Source: Candidatus Zixiibacteriota bacterium (GTDB lineage Bacteria; Zixibacteria; MSB-5A5; GN15; JAAZOE01). From it: DNA of 64,000 nt. This document shows positions 16,998-25,421 of the stretch, one piece after another. The position numbers were made by a program, and so were the translations under genes. Where the stretch lies: positions 34,660 through 98,659 of the forward strand of contig DAOUTW010000004.1 in the NCBI GenBank assembly GCA_030668485.1, in the 5' to 3' direction. Position 1 is the first letter of the stretch; every line of letters begins with the position of its first letter. The notes beneath the pieces were generated by a model. That model searched no databases. It worked only from the letters and a program-made list of their open reading frames with translations, and was not told the origin of the DNA.

Positions 16998-18032
16998 ATG
17001 CCGGAATTTGATTTTATAAAAGCTGCCTACGGATTGCCGCATGACCGGATACCGATATGGATTATGCGCCAGGCGGGTCGCTATCTGCCTGAATACCGCG
17101 CGGTGCGTGAAAAAGTGTCGTTTATGGAACTATGCCATTCGGCGGAGCTGATGGCCGAAGTGACCAAACAGCCGATAGATATTTTCGGATTCGACGCCGC
17201 TATTCTCTTTTCCGATATTCTCCTGCCGCTGGAACCGCTCGGTATCAAGGTTTCGTACGATAACGGTGGTCCGGCATTGACGCCTCAGGTGCGGACACCG
17301 GACGATGTCGCACATTTGAAGACATATGAGCCAGCCGATGAGATGGCGTATGTTCTCGCCGGGATAAAGGAGATCAAGAAGCGGCTCGATGGTATCGTTC
17401 CGTTGATCGGTTTCTGCGGATCGCCGTTTACTCTGGCCAGCTATATGGTCGAGGGCGGCGGATCATCGCGCTTTGCCGAAATTAAGAAGTTTATTTATAA
17501 TCATCCCAAGGCCGCTCATCGGCTTCTCGGGCAGTTGGCCGAACAGACCGGGCGGTATTTGAAAGATCAGATTAATGCCGGTGTCGATGTTGTTCAGCTT
17601 TTTGATTCCTGGGGCGGTATTCTCCCGCTTGATGCTTACGAGGAGTTCTCGTTGCGTTATATCAAAATGGCTTTCGAAATCTGCAAGACCGAGGGTGTGC
17701 CGCGGATTCTATACCTCAATAACACCGCCCCGTATCTCAAACAACTGGCCGAACTCGACTGCGAGGTGATCGGTGTCGACTGGCGCACCGATCTCAACGA
17801 TGCCATGAATATATTATCGGGGAAAACGATACAGGGAAATCTCGATCCGCAACTGTTGTTCGGTCCCGGTAAACTGGTACATGAGAAAACCTTGGAATTA
17901 CTCGAGACCGTCGCCGGCAAGGATAATTTCATTTTCAACCTGGGACACGGTATCCAGCCGGAGGCGTTGGTCGACAATGTCAAGCTGGTGGTTGAAACGG
18001 TCCACTCCTTCAACATTAAAAGAGACCAGTGA
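16998..18032 (+). CDS. hemE: Uroporphyrinogen decarboxylase
   Basis: This enzyme removes four acetate carboxyls from uroporphyrinogen III to give coproporphyrinogen III. The 344-residue length is typical. The signature IPIWIMRQAGRYLPEYR lies near the N-terminus, and GFCGSPFTLASYMVEGGGS, the central FDSWGG and the C-terminal NLGHGI motif are present. ATG 16998 follows GTGGAGAT. The stop overlaps the hemN start by 4 bases (GTGA), which suggests translational coupling. The substrate of this step needs HemD activity, which is not encoded in the operon. Confidence 0.96.
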   Translation: MPEFDFIKAAYGLPHDRIPIWIMRQAGRYLPEYRAVREKVSFMELCHSAELMAEVTKQPIDIFGFDAAILFSDILLPLEPLGIKVSYDNGGPALTPQVRTPDDVAHLKTYEPADEMAYVLAGIKEIKKRLDGIVPLIGFCGSPFTLASYMVEGGGSSRFAEIKKFIYNHPKAAHRLLGQLAEQTGRYLKDQINAGVDVVQLFDSWGGILPLDAYEEFSLRYIKMAFEICKTEGVPRILYLNNTAPYLKQLAELDCEVIGVDWRTDLNDAMNILSGKTIQGNLDPQLLFGPGKLVHEKTLELLETVAGKDNFIFNLGHGIQPEALVDNVKLVVETVHSFNIKRDQ

Positions 18033-19417
18033 AAGAAAAAATAGAAAAAATCGACCGCAGTTTACTGCGGAAGTACGACCGCCCCGGTCCTCGTTATACC
18101 AGTTATCCGACGGTACCGGAATGGTCATCCGATTTCGGTCCTGAAGATTATCGCCAATGTTTGAAACGTCTGGCTACGGAAAAGAAACCGCTCTCGCTAT
18201 ATTTTCATATCCCGTTCTGCAAATCGCGCTGTCTTTATTGCGGATGCACGACGGTGGTGTCGAAAGATTCCAAACGGGCCGAAATTTATATCGATCATCT
18301 TCGTCAAGAGATGGCTCTGGTAGCGGAGCATTTGGCTGACAATAACAGAGTTTTCCAACTGCACTGGGGCGGCGGAACGCCGACTTTTTTGACTCTACCG
18401 CAAATCGAGAAGCTGTTCGGGTCGATCTCGGATTATTTTACATTCGATGACGAGGCGGAAATGGCGATCGAAGTCGATCCCCGGGTAACGACCGTGGAAC
18501 ATCTGGAACTTCTGCGTCGGCTCGGATTCAATCGTATCTCGATGGGGGTGCAGGATTTGACCCCGGTGGTTCAGGAGTTGATCGGTCGCAACCAGACCGC
18601 TGAAGAAACGGTCGACCTTTTTAATCATTGCCGTCGACTGGGATTCTCCGGAATCAATGTCGATCTGATTTACGGCCTTCCGGGTCAGGATGTCAAGAAT
18701 TTTTCGGATACTATCGATGCGGTGATAAAGATAGGCGCCGATCGGGTGGCGGTATACAGTTTTGCTTATTTGCCCGGGGTTAAACCGCATCAGAAACATA
18801 TTCCCCCGGAAACTTTACCGTCGATGACGGACAAGTATGATCTCTTCGCCACGGCGGTTGAGAAATTCCTCTCTGAAGGATATGCGCAGATAGGGATGGA
18901 TCACTTTGCCAAACCTGAGGATGAATTGTCGGTGGCTCTGGCCGAGGGGCGTTTGCACCGGAATTTCATGGGGTATACAACCCGCCCTGCAGCCGATTCG
19001 TTGGGGTTCGGGATGTCGTCGATCAGTGAATTATCGGGCGCCTTTGCTCAGAATGTCTCCAAATTGAGCGATTATCAGGATCTGATCTCAAGCGGTGAAC
19101 CGGCTACATTCAGGGGATGTAATCTCACCCGAGACGATCTTATTCGACAGCGCGCCATAATCTCGCTGATGTGCAACTTCACGCTTACTTACGAGGCTAT
19201 GGACCGGGCTTTCGATATCGATTCACGAAAGTATTTTGAACTTGAATTGAACGACCTGAAGCAGTTTATTGACGATGGATTGGCGGAAGTGACGGAGGCC
19301 GGCATCAATGTTTTTCCCCGGGGAAGGCTATTCGTCCGCAATATCGCCATGGTGTTCGATGCTTATTTGCGGGATGAGGGCAATGAAAACCGTCAGGTTT
19401 TTTCTCGCACGATTTAA
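18029..19417 (+). CDS. hemN: Oxygen-independent coproporphyrinogen III oxidase
   Basis: This radical-SAM enzyme oxidatively decarboxylates coproporphyrinogen III to protoporphyrinogen IX without oxygen. The 462-residue protein starts at GTG 18029 in the hemE stop. The cluster cysteines are Cys64, Cys68 and Cys71 in PFCKSRCLYCGC. The fourth Cys at position 73 is typical of true HemN rather than of the HemW haem chaperone. The motifs RYTSYPTVPEW, HWGGGTPTFL and the C-terminal GMDHFAKPEDEL are also diagnostic. Use of this enzyme suggests haem synthesis under low oxygen. The following hemH starts 14 bases later. Confidence 0.96.
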   Translation: MKEKIEKIDRSLLRKYDRPGPRYTSYPTVPEWSSDFGPEDYRQCLKRLATEKKPLSLYFHIPFCKSRCLYCGCTTVVSKDSKRAEIYIDHLRQEMALVAEHLADNNRVFQLHWGGGTPTFLTLPQIEKLFGSISDYFTFDDEAEMAIEVDPRVTTVEHLELLRRLGFNRISMGVQDLTPVVQELIGRNQTAEETVDLFNHCRRLGFSGINVDLIYGLPGQDVKNFSDTIDAVIKIGADRVAVYSFAYLPGVKPHQKHIPPETLPSMTDKYDLFATAVEKFLSEGYAQIGMDHFAKPEDELSVALAEGRLHRNFMGYTTRPAADSLGFGMSSISELSGAFAQNVSKLSDYQDLISSGEPATFRGCNLTRDDLIRQRAIISLMCNFTLTYEAMDRAFDIDSRKYFELELNDLKQFIDDGLAEVTEAGINVFPRGRLFVRNIAMVFDAYLRDEGNENRQVFSRTI

Positions 19418-19431
19418 TTAATGGGACGGCA

Positions 19432-20457
19432 ATGCTGGATGCATTAATGAAACATCCCCGGTTGCTGGAGCGACCCGGCGAGCAATTCGATTTCGGTGAA
19501 GAGAAATGGGGTGTTTTTTTTCTAAATATGGGCGGTCCCGAGACGACTGATGATGTCCGCTCATACCTCTACAATATCTTTTCCGACCGCAATATCATCC
19601 GTTTACCGCTCTCAGCCATCATGCAGAAACCACTGGCCCGTTTTATCGCCTCGCGGCGCGCCCCCAAAGTAATTAAAAGATACCAGATGATTGGCGGCGG
19701 ATCGCCGCTTTTGAAATGGACTCGTCTGGCGGCATCGGGAGTTAAGCGGGAATTATCCAAGCGGTATCCCCATGTCGAAGTGTTTGCCGGGATGCGTTAT
19801 ACCGAACCGTTTATCCCTGACGAATTGGAGGCCGCCGTCGACGAAGGGTGCCGTCATCTGGTTATCGTGCCAATGTACCCTCATTATTGCCTGGCGACGA
19901 CCGGGACGGCCCTGATCGAGGTCTATCAGTGGCTGGAGGAGACCGATGCCGATATGACTCTGTCGCTGGTCAGGGACTGGTATGACAGGCCCAGATATAT
20001 CGAACTATTGCGAAAAAACATCGACCTGGCGATGGAAGAAATGGGCGAAGAGGCTCGACCGAAGCTGATTTTTTCGGCCCATGCGATTCCTCAGAAACTG
20101 GCCGACAGCGGTGATCCGTATCTGGAGCAGGTTAGAAAAACGGCGGAGTTGGCGGGAGAGGGGTACGATTACACGCTGACCTTTCAATCTCGCACCGGAC
20201 CGGTCCACTGGGTCGGGCCGGATACCGTTAAGACGGTTGAGATGCTGGCGCATCAGGGGAACACCGATATGGTGGTGGTCCCGATCAGTTTCGTTTCCGA
20301 TCATATCGAAACTTTGTATGAAGTCGACATCGAACTAAAAGAGGCGGCCGACAATGCCGGGGTGAAGAACTTCGCCAGAACAGCCTCTTTCAATGACGAT
20401 ATTAATTTTTCCACTTTTCTGGCCGGCCTGGTGGAAGAGAAGATGGCCGGCGAGTGA
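19432..20457 (+). CDS. hemH: Ferrochelatase
   Basis: This enzyme inserts Fe(II) into protoporphyrin IX at the end of the pathway. It has 341 residues. N-terminal GVFFLNMGGPET, the RYQMIGGGSPL loop, MRYTEPFIPDEL, the metal-site FSAHAIPQKLADSGDPY and the C-terminal PISFVSDHIETLYE motifs are all present. It lacks the C-terminal Cys-rich extension of iron-sulphur ferrochelatases. The binding site before ATG 19432 is weak, so expression may depend on coupling with hemN. The gene order places it before hemY although it acts after it. Confidence 0.95.
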   Translation: MLDALMKHPRLLERPGEQFDFGEEKWGVFFLNMGGPETTDDVRSYLYNIFSDRNIIRLPLSAIMQKPLARFIASRRAPKVIKRYQMIGGGSPLLKWTRLAASGVKRELSKRYPHVEVFAGMRYTEPFIPDELEAAVDEGCRHLVIVPMYPHYCLATTGTALIEVYQWLEETDADMTLSLVRDWYDRPRYIELLRKNIDLAMEEMGEEARPKLIFSAHAIPQKLADSGDPYLEQVRKTAELAGEGYDYTLTFQSRTGPVHWVGPDTVKTVEMLAHQGNTDMVVVPISFVSDHIETLYEVDIELKEAADNAGVKNFARTASFNDDINFSTFLAGLVEEKMAGE

Positions 20458-20467
20458 TCCGGATTTT

Positions 20468-21856
20468 ATGAAACATATAGCTATCATAGGCGGTGGTATT
20501 GCCGGATTATCGGCGCTTCATTTCCTGCGCCATCGATACGGCGACAGGTGCCGGGTGGTTCTTTATGAATGCGAGGATCGACTGGGTGGCACTATCGGAA
20601 CCGATCGGATCGGCGGTTTTATCTCCGACTGGGGGCCGAACGGTTTTCTCGACCGCATTCCGCTGACGCTTGAAATGGTATCGGAACTGGGGGCTGATGA
20701 GTTACTCGATCCGGCTGACAAATCGGCAGGAAAAAGATATATCTATAATCGGGGGCGTCTTCATGAGATCTCTCCGTCACCGATAGCCTTTATGCGGTCG
20801 CCGTTATTGTCCCTTAAGGGTCGTTTGCGGCTGGTGGCGGAACCGTTTATCAGGAAACGCCGCGATTGGGATAATGACGAGTCGATTTTCGATTTTGTAT
20901 CCCGGCGTATCGGAAGTGAGGCAGCCGCCACGATGGTCGATTCGATGGTCTCCGGAATTTTCGGTGGGGATTCCCGAAAATTGTCGCTGGAGGCCTGTTT
21001 TCCGATCATGCGCAAGATGGAATACGATCATGGCTCACTGGTCAAGGCGATGATTGCGAAGAAGAGGGCGGCCAAAAAATCCGGCAAGTCATCGTCAGGC
21101 CCCTCCGGTCCGGGCGGACAGTTGACCTCGTTCAAAAACGGTCTCAATACGTTAATCGAAGTATTCGCCGAGAGATATGGCGATGCGATTACCACCGGAT
21201 GCCCGATCACGGAGATTGCCCGAGCCGAAAACGGATACCGGGTGGTACGTGAAGGTGGGGCGGCGGTTGAATTCGATGCCGTTATCTGTGCCGCACCGGC
21301 ATTTGCGGCGGCCGATATGGTCGCCGGGATGAATCAATCGCTTTCAAAATTACTGGCTTCGATTCCGTACGCCTCGATTGTCGTGGCCTGCCTCGGTTAC
21401 GACCGGCAGGATATCGCTCATGATCTCGATGGTTTCGGGTTTTTGATTCCCCGCAGACAGGGCAAAAGAATCCTCGGTTCGATCTGGACCTCATCAATTT
21501 TCTCCGGTCGGTCGCCGGAAGGGATGGTACAATTGCGGACGATGATCGGCGGCGACACCGATCCGGGGGCAGTAGAATTGTCGGACGGCGAACTTTTGGA
21601 TATAATAACGGAAGAGCTCAGTCCGGTGCTTGGCCTTGCCGGCCCTGCGGCCTATATCCGCATATTTAGGTATAAGCGAGGGATTCCTCAATTTTTGGTC
21701 GGGCATCCGGCCCGCATGTCGCAGATGAATGACTTGCTCCGGGATTTCCCCGGCCTTTCATTCACCGGTAATGCTTATGAAGGTGTGGGACTCAACGACT
21801 GTGTCGTGCGCTCGGAAAAGGCGGTCATGGCTACCGCGAAGCATCTGGGGCTTTAA
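20468..21856 (+). CDS. hemY: Protoporphyrinogen oxidase, FAD-dependent (HemY/HemG type)
   Basis: This enzyme oxidises protoporphyrinogen IX to protoporphyrin IX. The start is ATG 20468, where the FAD-binding strand begins directly (KHIAIIGGGIAGLSALHFL); the frame extends 25 codons into hemH but that part is not domain-like. Length 462 residues. Other family motifs are FISDWGPNGFLDR, the GSEAAATMVDSMVSGIFGGD central motif and the C-terminal FTGNAYEGVGLNDCV. Most HemY-type enzymes use oxygen, which contrasts with the oxygen-independent HemN beside it. Either the oxidase uses another acceptor or the cell meets both conditions. Last gene of the operon. Confidence 0.93.
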   Translation: MKHIAIIGGGIAGLSALHFLRHRYGDRCRVVLYECEDRLGGTIGTDRIGGFISDWGPNGFLDRIPLTLEMVSELGADELLDPADKSAGKRYIYNRGRLHEISPSPIAFMRSPLLSLKGRLRLVAEPFIRKRRDWDNDESIFDFVSRRIGSEAAATMVDSMVSGIFGGDSRKLSLEACFPIMRKMEYDHGSLVKAMIAKKRAAKKSGKSSSGPSGPGGQLTSFKNGLNTLIEVFAERYGDAITTGCPITEIARAENGYRVVREGGAAVEFDAVICAAPAFAAADMVAGMNQSLSKLLASIPYASIVVACLGYDRQDIAHDLDGFGFLIPRRQGKRILGSIWTSSIFSGRSPEGMVQLRTMIGGDTDPGAVELSDGELLDIITEELSPVLGLAGPAAYIRIFRYKRGIPQFLVGHPARMSQMNDLLRDFPGLSFTGNAYEGVGLNDCVVRSEKAVMATAKHLGL

Positions 21857-22039
21857 TCTCACCGGAATGCCGGTTGTCGGACGGCATTATTCGATATTCA
21901 TGTCGTGTTGGCCTAAAAGCCTCTGATTCCATCCCTGGATGCCAATAATTCGGCCCGACAATTTGAAAAAAACGGCCGTCGGTCTTTACTTTTGGATGGG
22001 GCATTATGTATAATAGTTATACTTATTGGAGGAATTCTC

Positions 22040-24475
22040 ATGTCGCATGCAAAACATAGCCTTGAAGTCGGTGTCGAAGATCTGCAATATCATCTTGATG
22101 AAAAAGAATATTCTAATTCTGTCTTTGAAGATACAGATCCGTGCTGCGGGATTATCGGTCAGAGTCGAGCCATGTCGGCCGTGGAACTGGGACTGGAGAT
22201 AAAGTCACGGGGATACAACATCTTTGTGACCGGGTTGTCAGGTACCGGCCGCACAACAGCGGTCAAGCTACTTCTCGAGGGGGCCCAGGATCGCGAAGAA
22301 CCGAGTCTGAAAGATATTTGCTTTGTCAACAATTTCAAAATGGCCGAATCACCGCGGGTACTGTACTTCCAGGCGGGCGAGGGCCGGAAATTTAAAAAAG
22401 CGATCGGTTATATTATCGATTCGTTGGTGACGGTCATCCCGAAGATATTTTCGGGAGAGAATTACCGGGAGAGGCGTCAGCGGATTATCAAGGAATTTGA
22501 GGCGCGGCAGAAGGATCTTTTCAAGGATTTCGAGACCAAGCTGAAAGAAAAAGGATTTGTCCTGGTTCAACTGCAATTCGGTTCGGCGGTACGACCCGAT
22601 CTGCAGCCGGTGGTTAACGGCGAAGCGGTCGCATTGCATGAACTGGAAAAAACGGTTGAAGAGGAAAAAATGACGCCGGAGGAGTTTGACAAGATCAGGG
22701 TCGAATATGAGGAATTATACAAAGAACTTCAGGCGACATCGAGCGGCAGCCAGAAGATTTCCGGCAAACTCGAAGATGAGTTGCATAAACTGGACACGTC
22801 GATAGTTGTGCCCCTGATCAATGATAAAATCGAAACTTTGAAGAATATTTACGATGATCCGAAGACGCAGAATTATCTGGTCGACCTCAATGAAATTTTG
22901 ATCGAAAAGTTGGATGTTTTCCGTCCCAGCAGTGAGGAAGACGATTCGGATAGGAACGGTTCGACAAGAGTCCGTGGGTTTTTCTCACAGTTTACGGTAA
23001 ACCTTCTGGTTGACAACGGGGGAGTGCGAAAACGACCGATAATCGTCGAAGATTTCCCGACCTATAAAAATCTTTTCGGGACCATCGAGAGGGTATACGA
23101 ACAACCTACCGGGTGGCATTCCGATTTTACTCGTATCGGCAGCGGGTCGATACTCAAGGCCAACGGCGGTTACCTGGTTATCAATGCCATCGATCTCTTT
23201 CGGGATCCGCATGTGTGGCCGACTCTGAAGCGGACCCTGCGTACCGGCAGGCTGTCGATATCCACCATCGATTCCTTTCCGATGGGCGGTACCGGGCTTA
23301 AGCCGGAGCCGGTCAACCTTGATGTCAAAGTTATTCTTATCGGCGAGGGCCGGGTTTATGATACGTTGTTCAGAGCTGACGATGAATTCAAGAAGGTCTT
23401 CAAGATAAAGGCCGAATTCGACAGCGTTATGGAAAATGACCACAGCGGTATCGGCCAGTACACACAATTTGTCAAGAAGATCACGTCGGAAGACAACCTG
23501 CCGCCCTTTAATCATTCCGGTTTGGCCGCCGTTGCCGAGTATGGGGTCAAGCTGTCGGGACGGAGAGACCGCCTGTCCACCAGATTCACCAATATCGCCG
23601 ATCTGGTACGCGAATCGGCCTGGCTGGCAGGGAAAGAGGGAAAAACCGAAGTTGATCGTGAGGCAGTCAAGAAAACTCGAGTGATGCAGATAAACCGTGT
23701 CAATCTGATTGAGACCAAAATTCAGGAGATGTACGAGCGCGATATATATCTGATCGATGTAACCGGCCATAAGGTGGGTATGATCAACGGTCTGTCGGTT
23801 TATGATCTCGGGGAATATGCCTTCGGGCGGCCGACGCGGATCACCGCTTCGCTTTCACCCGGCGCCGACGGGGTTATTAATATCGAGCGAGAGGCGGCCA
23901 TGTCGGGCCGTACGCATGACAAAGGGATCTTGATCCTTTCGGGGTTTATGCGCTATCGATTCGGGCGCAAGCGGCCTCTGGTATTTAGCGCCTCGCTCTG
24001 TTTCGAGCAATCATATGCCGGAGTCGACGGCGATTCGGCATCGTCAACCGAGATTTATGCGCTCCTCTCGGCCTTATCCGGGAAACCGATCAATCAGGCC
24101 CTGGCCGTAACCGGATCGGTTAATCAAAAAGGCGAGATCCAGCCTATCGGCGGTGTTAATGAAAAGATTGAAGGCTACTTCGATGTCTGCATGATCGACG
24201 GTCTCACCGGGGAACAGGGTGTCCTCATTCCTATTCAGAATAAGCAGGATCTGATGCTCAAAGATGAGGTGGTCAATGCGGTGAAGGCCGGCAAATTTCA
24301 TATTTATGCAGTGAAGCATATCGATGAAGGTCTGGAATTGTTGACCGGCATATCGGCCGGTGAAATGAATGATGACGGATCGTTCCCTGAAGGAAGCATC
24401 AATTATCTCTCGGATAAAAAATTGGAAGAACTGGCCGAAACATGGCGTGAATATCTCACCTACCGCGGTCGATGA
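22040..24475 (+). CDS. Lon-family ATP-dependent protease (COG1067-like)
   Basis: The protein has 811 residues. ATG 22040 follows GGAGGA six bases upstream, better than the in-frame ATG at 21992. The N-terminal part carries the P-loop GLSGTGRTT at residues 65-73, in which the usual Lys is Arg. A long alpha-helical, coiled-coil-like insert follows at about 130-300, then an ATPase core with HSDFTRIGSGSILKANGGYL. The C-terminal Lon peptidase domain holds Ser666 in DGDSASSTEIYAL and Lys709 in GGVNEKIEGYF. The 43-residue spacing equals that of the E. coli Lon dyad. No membrane helices are seen, so it should be cytosolic. Substrates are unknown. It is not classical LonA, which has a different N-terminus. 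It is transcribed apart from the haem operon across a 180-bp gap. Confidence 0.9.
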   Translation: MSHAKHSLEVGVEDLQYHLDEKEYSNSVFEDTDPCCGIIGQSRAMSAVELGLEIKSRGYNIFVTGLSGTGRTTAVKLLLEGAQDREEPSLKDICFVNNFKMAESPRVLYFQAGEGRKFKKAIGYIIDSLVTVIPKIFSGENYRERRQRIIKEFEARQKDLFKDFETKLKEKGFVLVQLQFGSAVRPDLQPVVNGEAVALHELEKTVEEEKMTPEEFDKIRVEYEELYKELQATSSGSQKISGKLEDELHKLDTSIVVPLINDKIETLKNIYDDPKTQNYLVDLNEILIEKLDVFRPSSEEDDSDRNGSTRVRGFFSQFTVNLLVDNGGVRKRPIIVEDFPTYKNLFGTIERVYEQPTGWHSDFTRIGSGSILKANGGYLVINAIDLFRDPHVWPTLKRTLRTGRLSISTIDSFPMGGTGLKPEPVNLDVKVILIGEGRVYDTLFRADDEFKKVFKIKAEFDSVMENDHSGIGQYTQFVKKITSEDNLPPFNHSGLAAVAEYGVKLSGRRDRLSTRFTNIADLVRESAWLAGKEGKTEVDREAVKKTRVMQINRVNLIETKIQEMYERDIYLIDVTGHKVGMINGLSVYDLGEYAFGRPTRITASLSPGADGVINIEREAAMSGRTHDKGILILSGFMRYRFGRKRPLVFSASLCFEQSYAGVDGDSASSTEIYALLSALSGKPINQALAVTGSVNQKGEIQPIGGVNEKIEGYFDVCMIDGLTGEQGVLIPIQNKQDLMLKDEVVNAVKAGKFHIYAVKHIDEGLELLTGISAGEMNDDGSFPEGSINYLSDKKLEELAETWREYLTYRGR

Positions 24476-24720
24476 TTATTACCCGGCGGTTCAGCGGCAT
24501 GATGCAATGCTAATCATGGCTTGATCGATCATGCCGCCGATGGATAATCCCCATCATGCATCAGAATTGTTACTCGGCTCAACCTCATATATTGTGTATA
24601 TATTGTCCTCGAATAAACAATTAAATGTATGGCAGCGTCGTATAGCATTATGAATGATGCGCATCAGTATCGATGCGCTTAGGATGCAGAAGAAAAATAT
24701 TACATTTAAGGATTTTTTGT
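24476..24720. other. Intergenic region with short hairpins
   Basis: No gene is visible. Perfect inverted repeats occur at 24494-24537 (10-bp stem GCGGCATGAT with a long loop) and 24659-24678 (7-bp stem GCGCATC, 6-nt loop). Neither has a T-run, so they are not ordinary terminators for the lon-like gene. Confidence 0.4.
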
Positions 24721-24727
24721 GTTGACT

Positions 24728-24757
24728 TTGATGAAAAAAAGATTATCTATTCATAAT
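24728..24757 (+). promoter_or_regulatory. Possible promoter of the histone-like gene
   Basis: TTGATG (24728-24733), an 18-bp spacer and CATAAT (24752-24757). A TTGACT at 24722 is an alternative -35. Transcription would begin about at the first base of the 21-bp repeat. Confidence 0.4.
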
Positions 24758-24762
24758 AGAGT

Positions 24763-24783
24763 GAGTTCACACACCATCAACCA
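24763..24783. repeat. 21-bp exact repeat, copy 2 (histone-like gene leader)
   Basis: This is identical to 13310-13330. Here it sits at the expected transcript 5' end of the histone-like gene and is followed at once by a perfect 11-bp hairpin with a 4-nt loop (24785-24810), then the ribosome binding site TAGGAGGGT. Such a layout would suit a regulatory leader. Confidence 0.75.
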
Positions 24784-24831
24784 AGATTGCAGCATGATGA
24801 TGCTGCAATCGTCATTTAGGAGGGTATCTTC

Positions 24832-25338
24832 GTGAAGAAACCTACCAAACGTAAAGCCGCTCCGAAGAAGAAGGCTACTGCCAAAAAACCGGTGCGCAGA
24901 GTGACGCGCAAGGTGGTCAAGAAGGCTGCTCCGAAGAGAGCCGCCAAAAGAGTAGTGAAGAAAAAAGCGGTAGCGCGCGGTGGCGCTGCCAAGCTGTGGA
25001 CACCAGCCGAGATCAGGATGCTGAAGACGGCGTACAAGAGCACGTCAACGACCAAGATCGCTAAGGATCTGAAACGGTCGCTCAGTTCAGTCCGCTCAAA
25101 AGCGGTCGCCCTTTCACTGAAGAAAGCAGTAGTAAAGAAGAAAGCTGCTCCGAAAAGAAAAGCTGCTCCGAAAAGAAAAGCTGCACCGAAGAGAAAAGCT
25201 GCTCCGAAGCGGAAAGCTGCACCGAAGAGAAAAGCTGCTCCGAAGCGGAAAGCTGCACCGAAGAGAAAAGCTGCACCGAAGAGAAAGGTTGCTCCGAGGA
25301 AGAAACCTGTGGCTCGGAAAAAAGCTCGCCGTCGTTAG
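24832..25338 (+). CDS. Lysine-rich histone H1-like DNA-binding protein
   Basis: The protein has 168 residues, starting at GTG 24832 eight bases after TAGGAGGG. The N-terminal 45 residues are Lys/Arg/Ala-rich. Residues about 50-90 (LWTPAEIRMLKTAYKSTSTT, then KIAKDLKRSLSSVRSKAVAL) look like a Myb/SANT-like helix-turn-helix. The C-terminal 70 residues repeat the unit APKRKA about nine times, like the tail of histone H1 or of bacterial HU/AlgP-type tails. It should be a nucleoid protein that binds DNA without strong sequence preference through the tail, with the small folded domain adding some specificity. The repeat DNA is almost identical between units and could vary in number by slippage. A bidirectional terminator follows. 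Confidence 0.82.
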   Translation: MKKPTKRKAAPKKKATAKKPVRRVTRKVVKKAAPKRAAKRVVKKKAVARGGAAKLWTPAEIRMLKTAYKSTSTTKIAKDLKRSLSSVRSKAVALSLKKAVVKKKAAPKRKAAPKRKAAPKRKAAPKRKAAPKRKAAPKRKAAPKRKAAPKRKVAPRKKPVARKKARRR

Positions 25339-25365
25339 TTTTGCAGCCCAAGATGTTTATAAAAG

Positions 25366-25396
25366 AAAAAGCCCGCCAAGTCGGCGGGCTTTTTTT
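25366..25396. terminator. Bidirectional rho-independent terminator
   Basis: A 12-bp stem (AAAAAGCCCGCC/GGCGGGCTTTTT) with a 5-nt loop lies between the convergent histone-like gene and the barrel protein gene. The A-run before and T-run after it serve both strands. Confidence 0.88.
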
Positions 25397-25421
25397 ATAT
25401 TATGAGGGGTTATCGGTTGGT

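Noticed and set aside
22985-23770. 261-codon antisense frame inside the Lon-like gene
   Set aside because: Lies wholly within a conserved protease gene and shows no independent start signals.
25130-25330. Short tandem units that might suggest a CRISPR or satellite
   Set aside because: They encode APKRKA in frame within the histone-like gene; no spacers exist.
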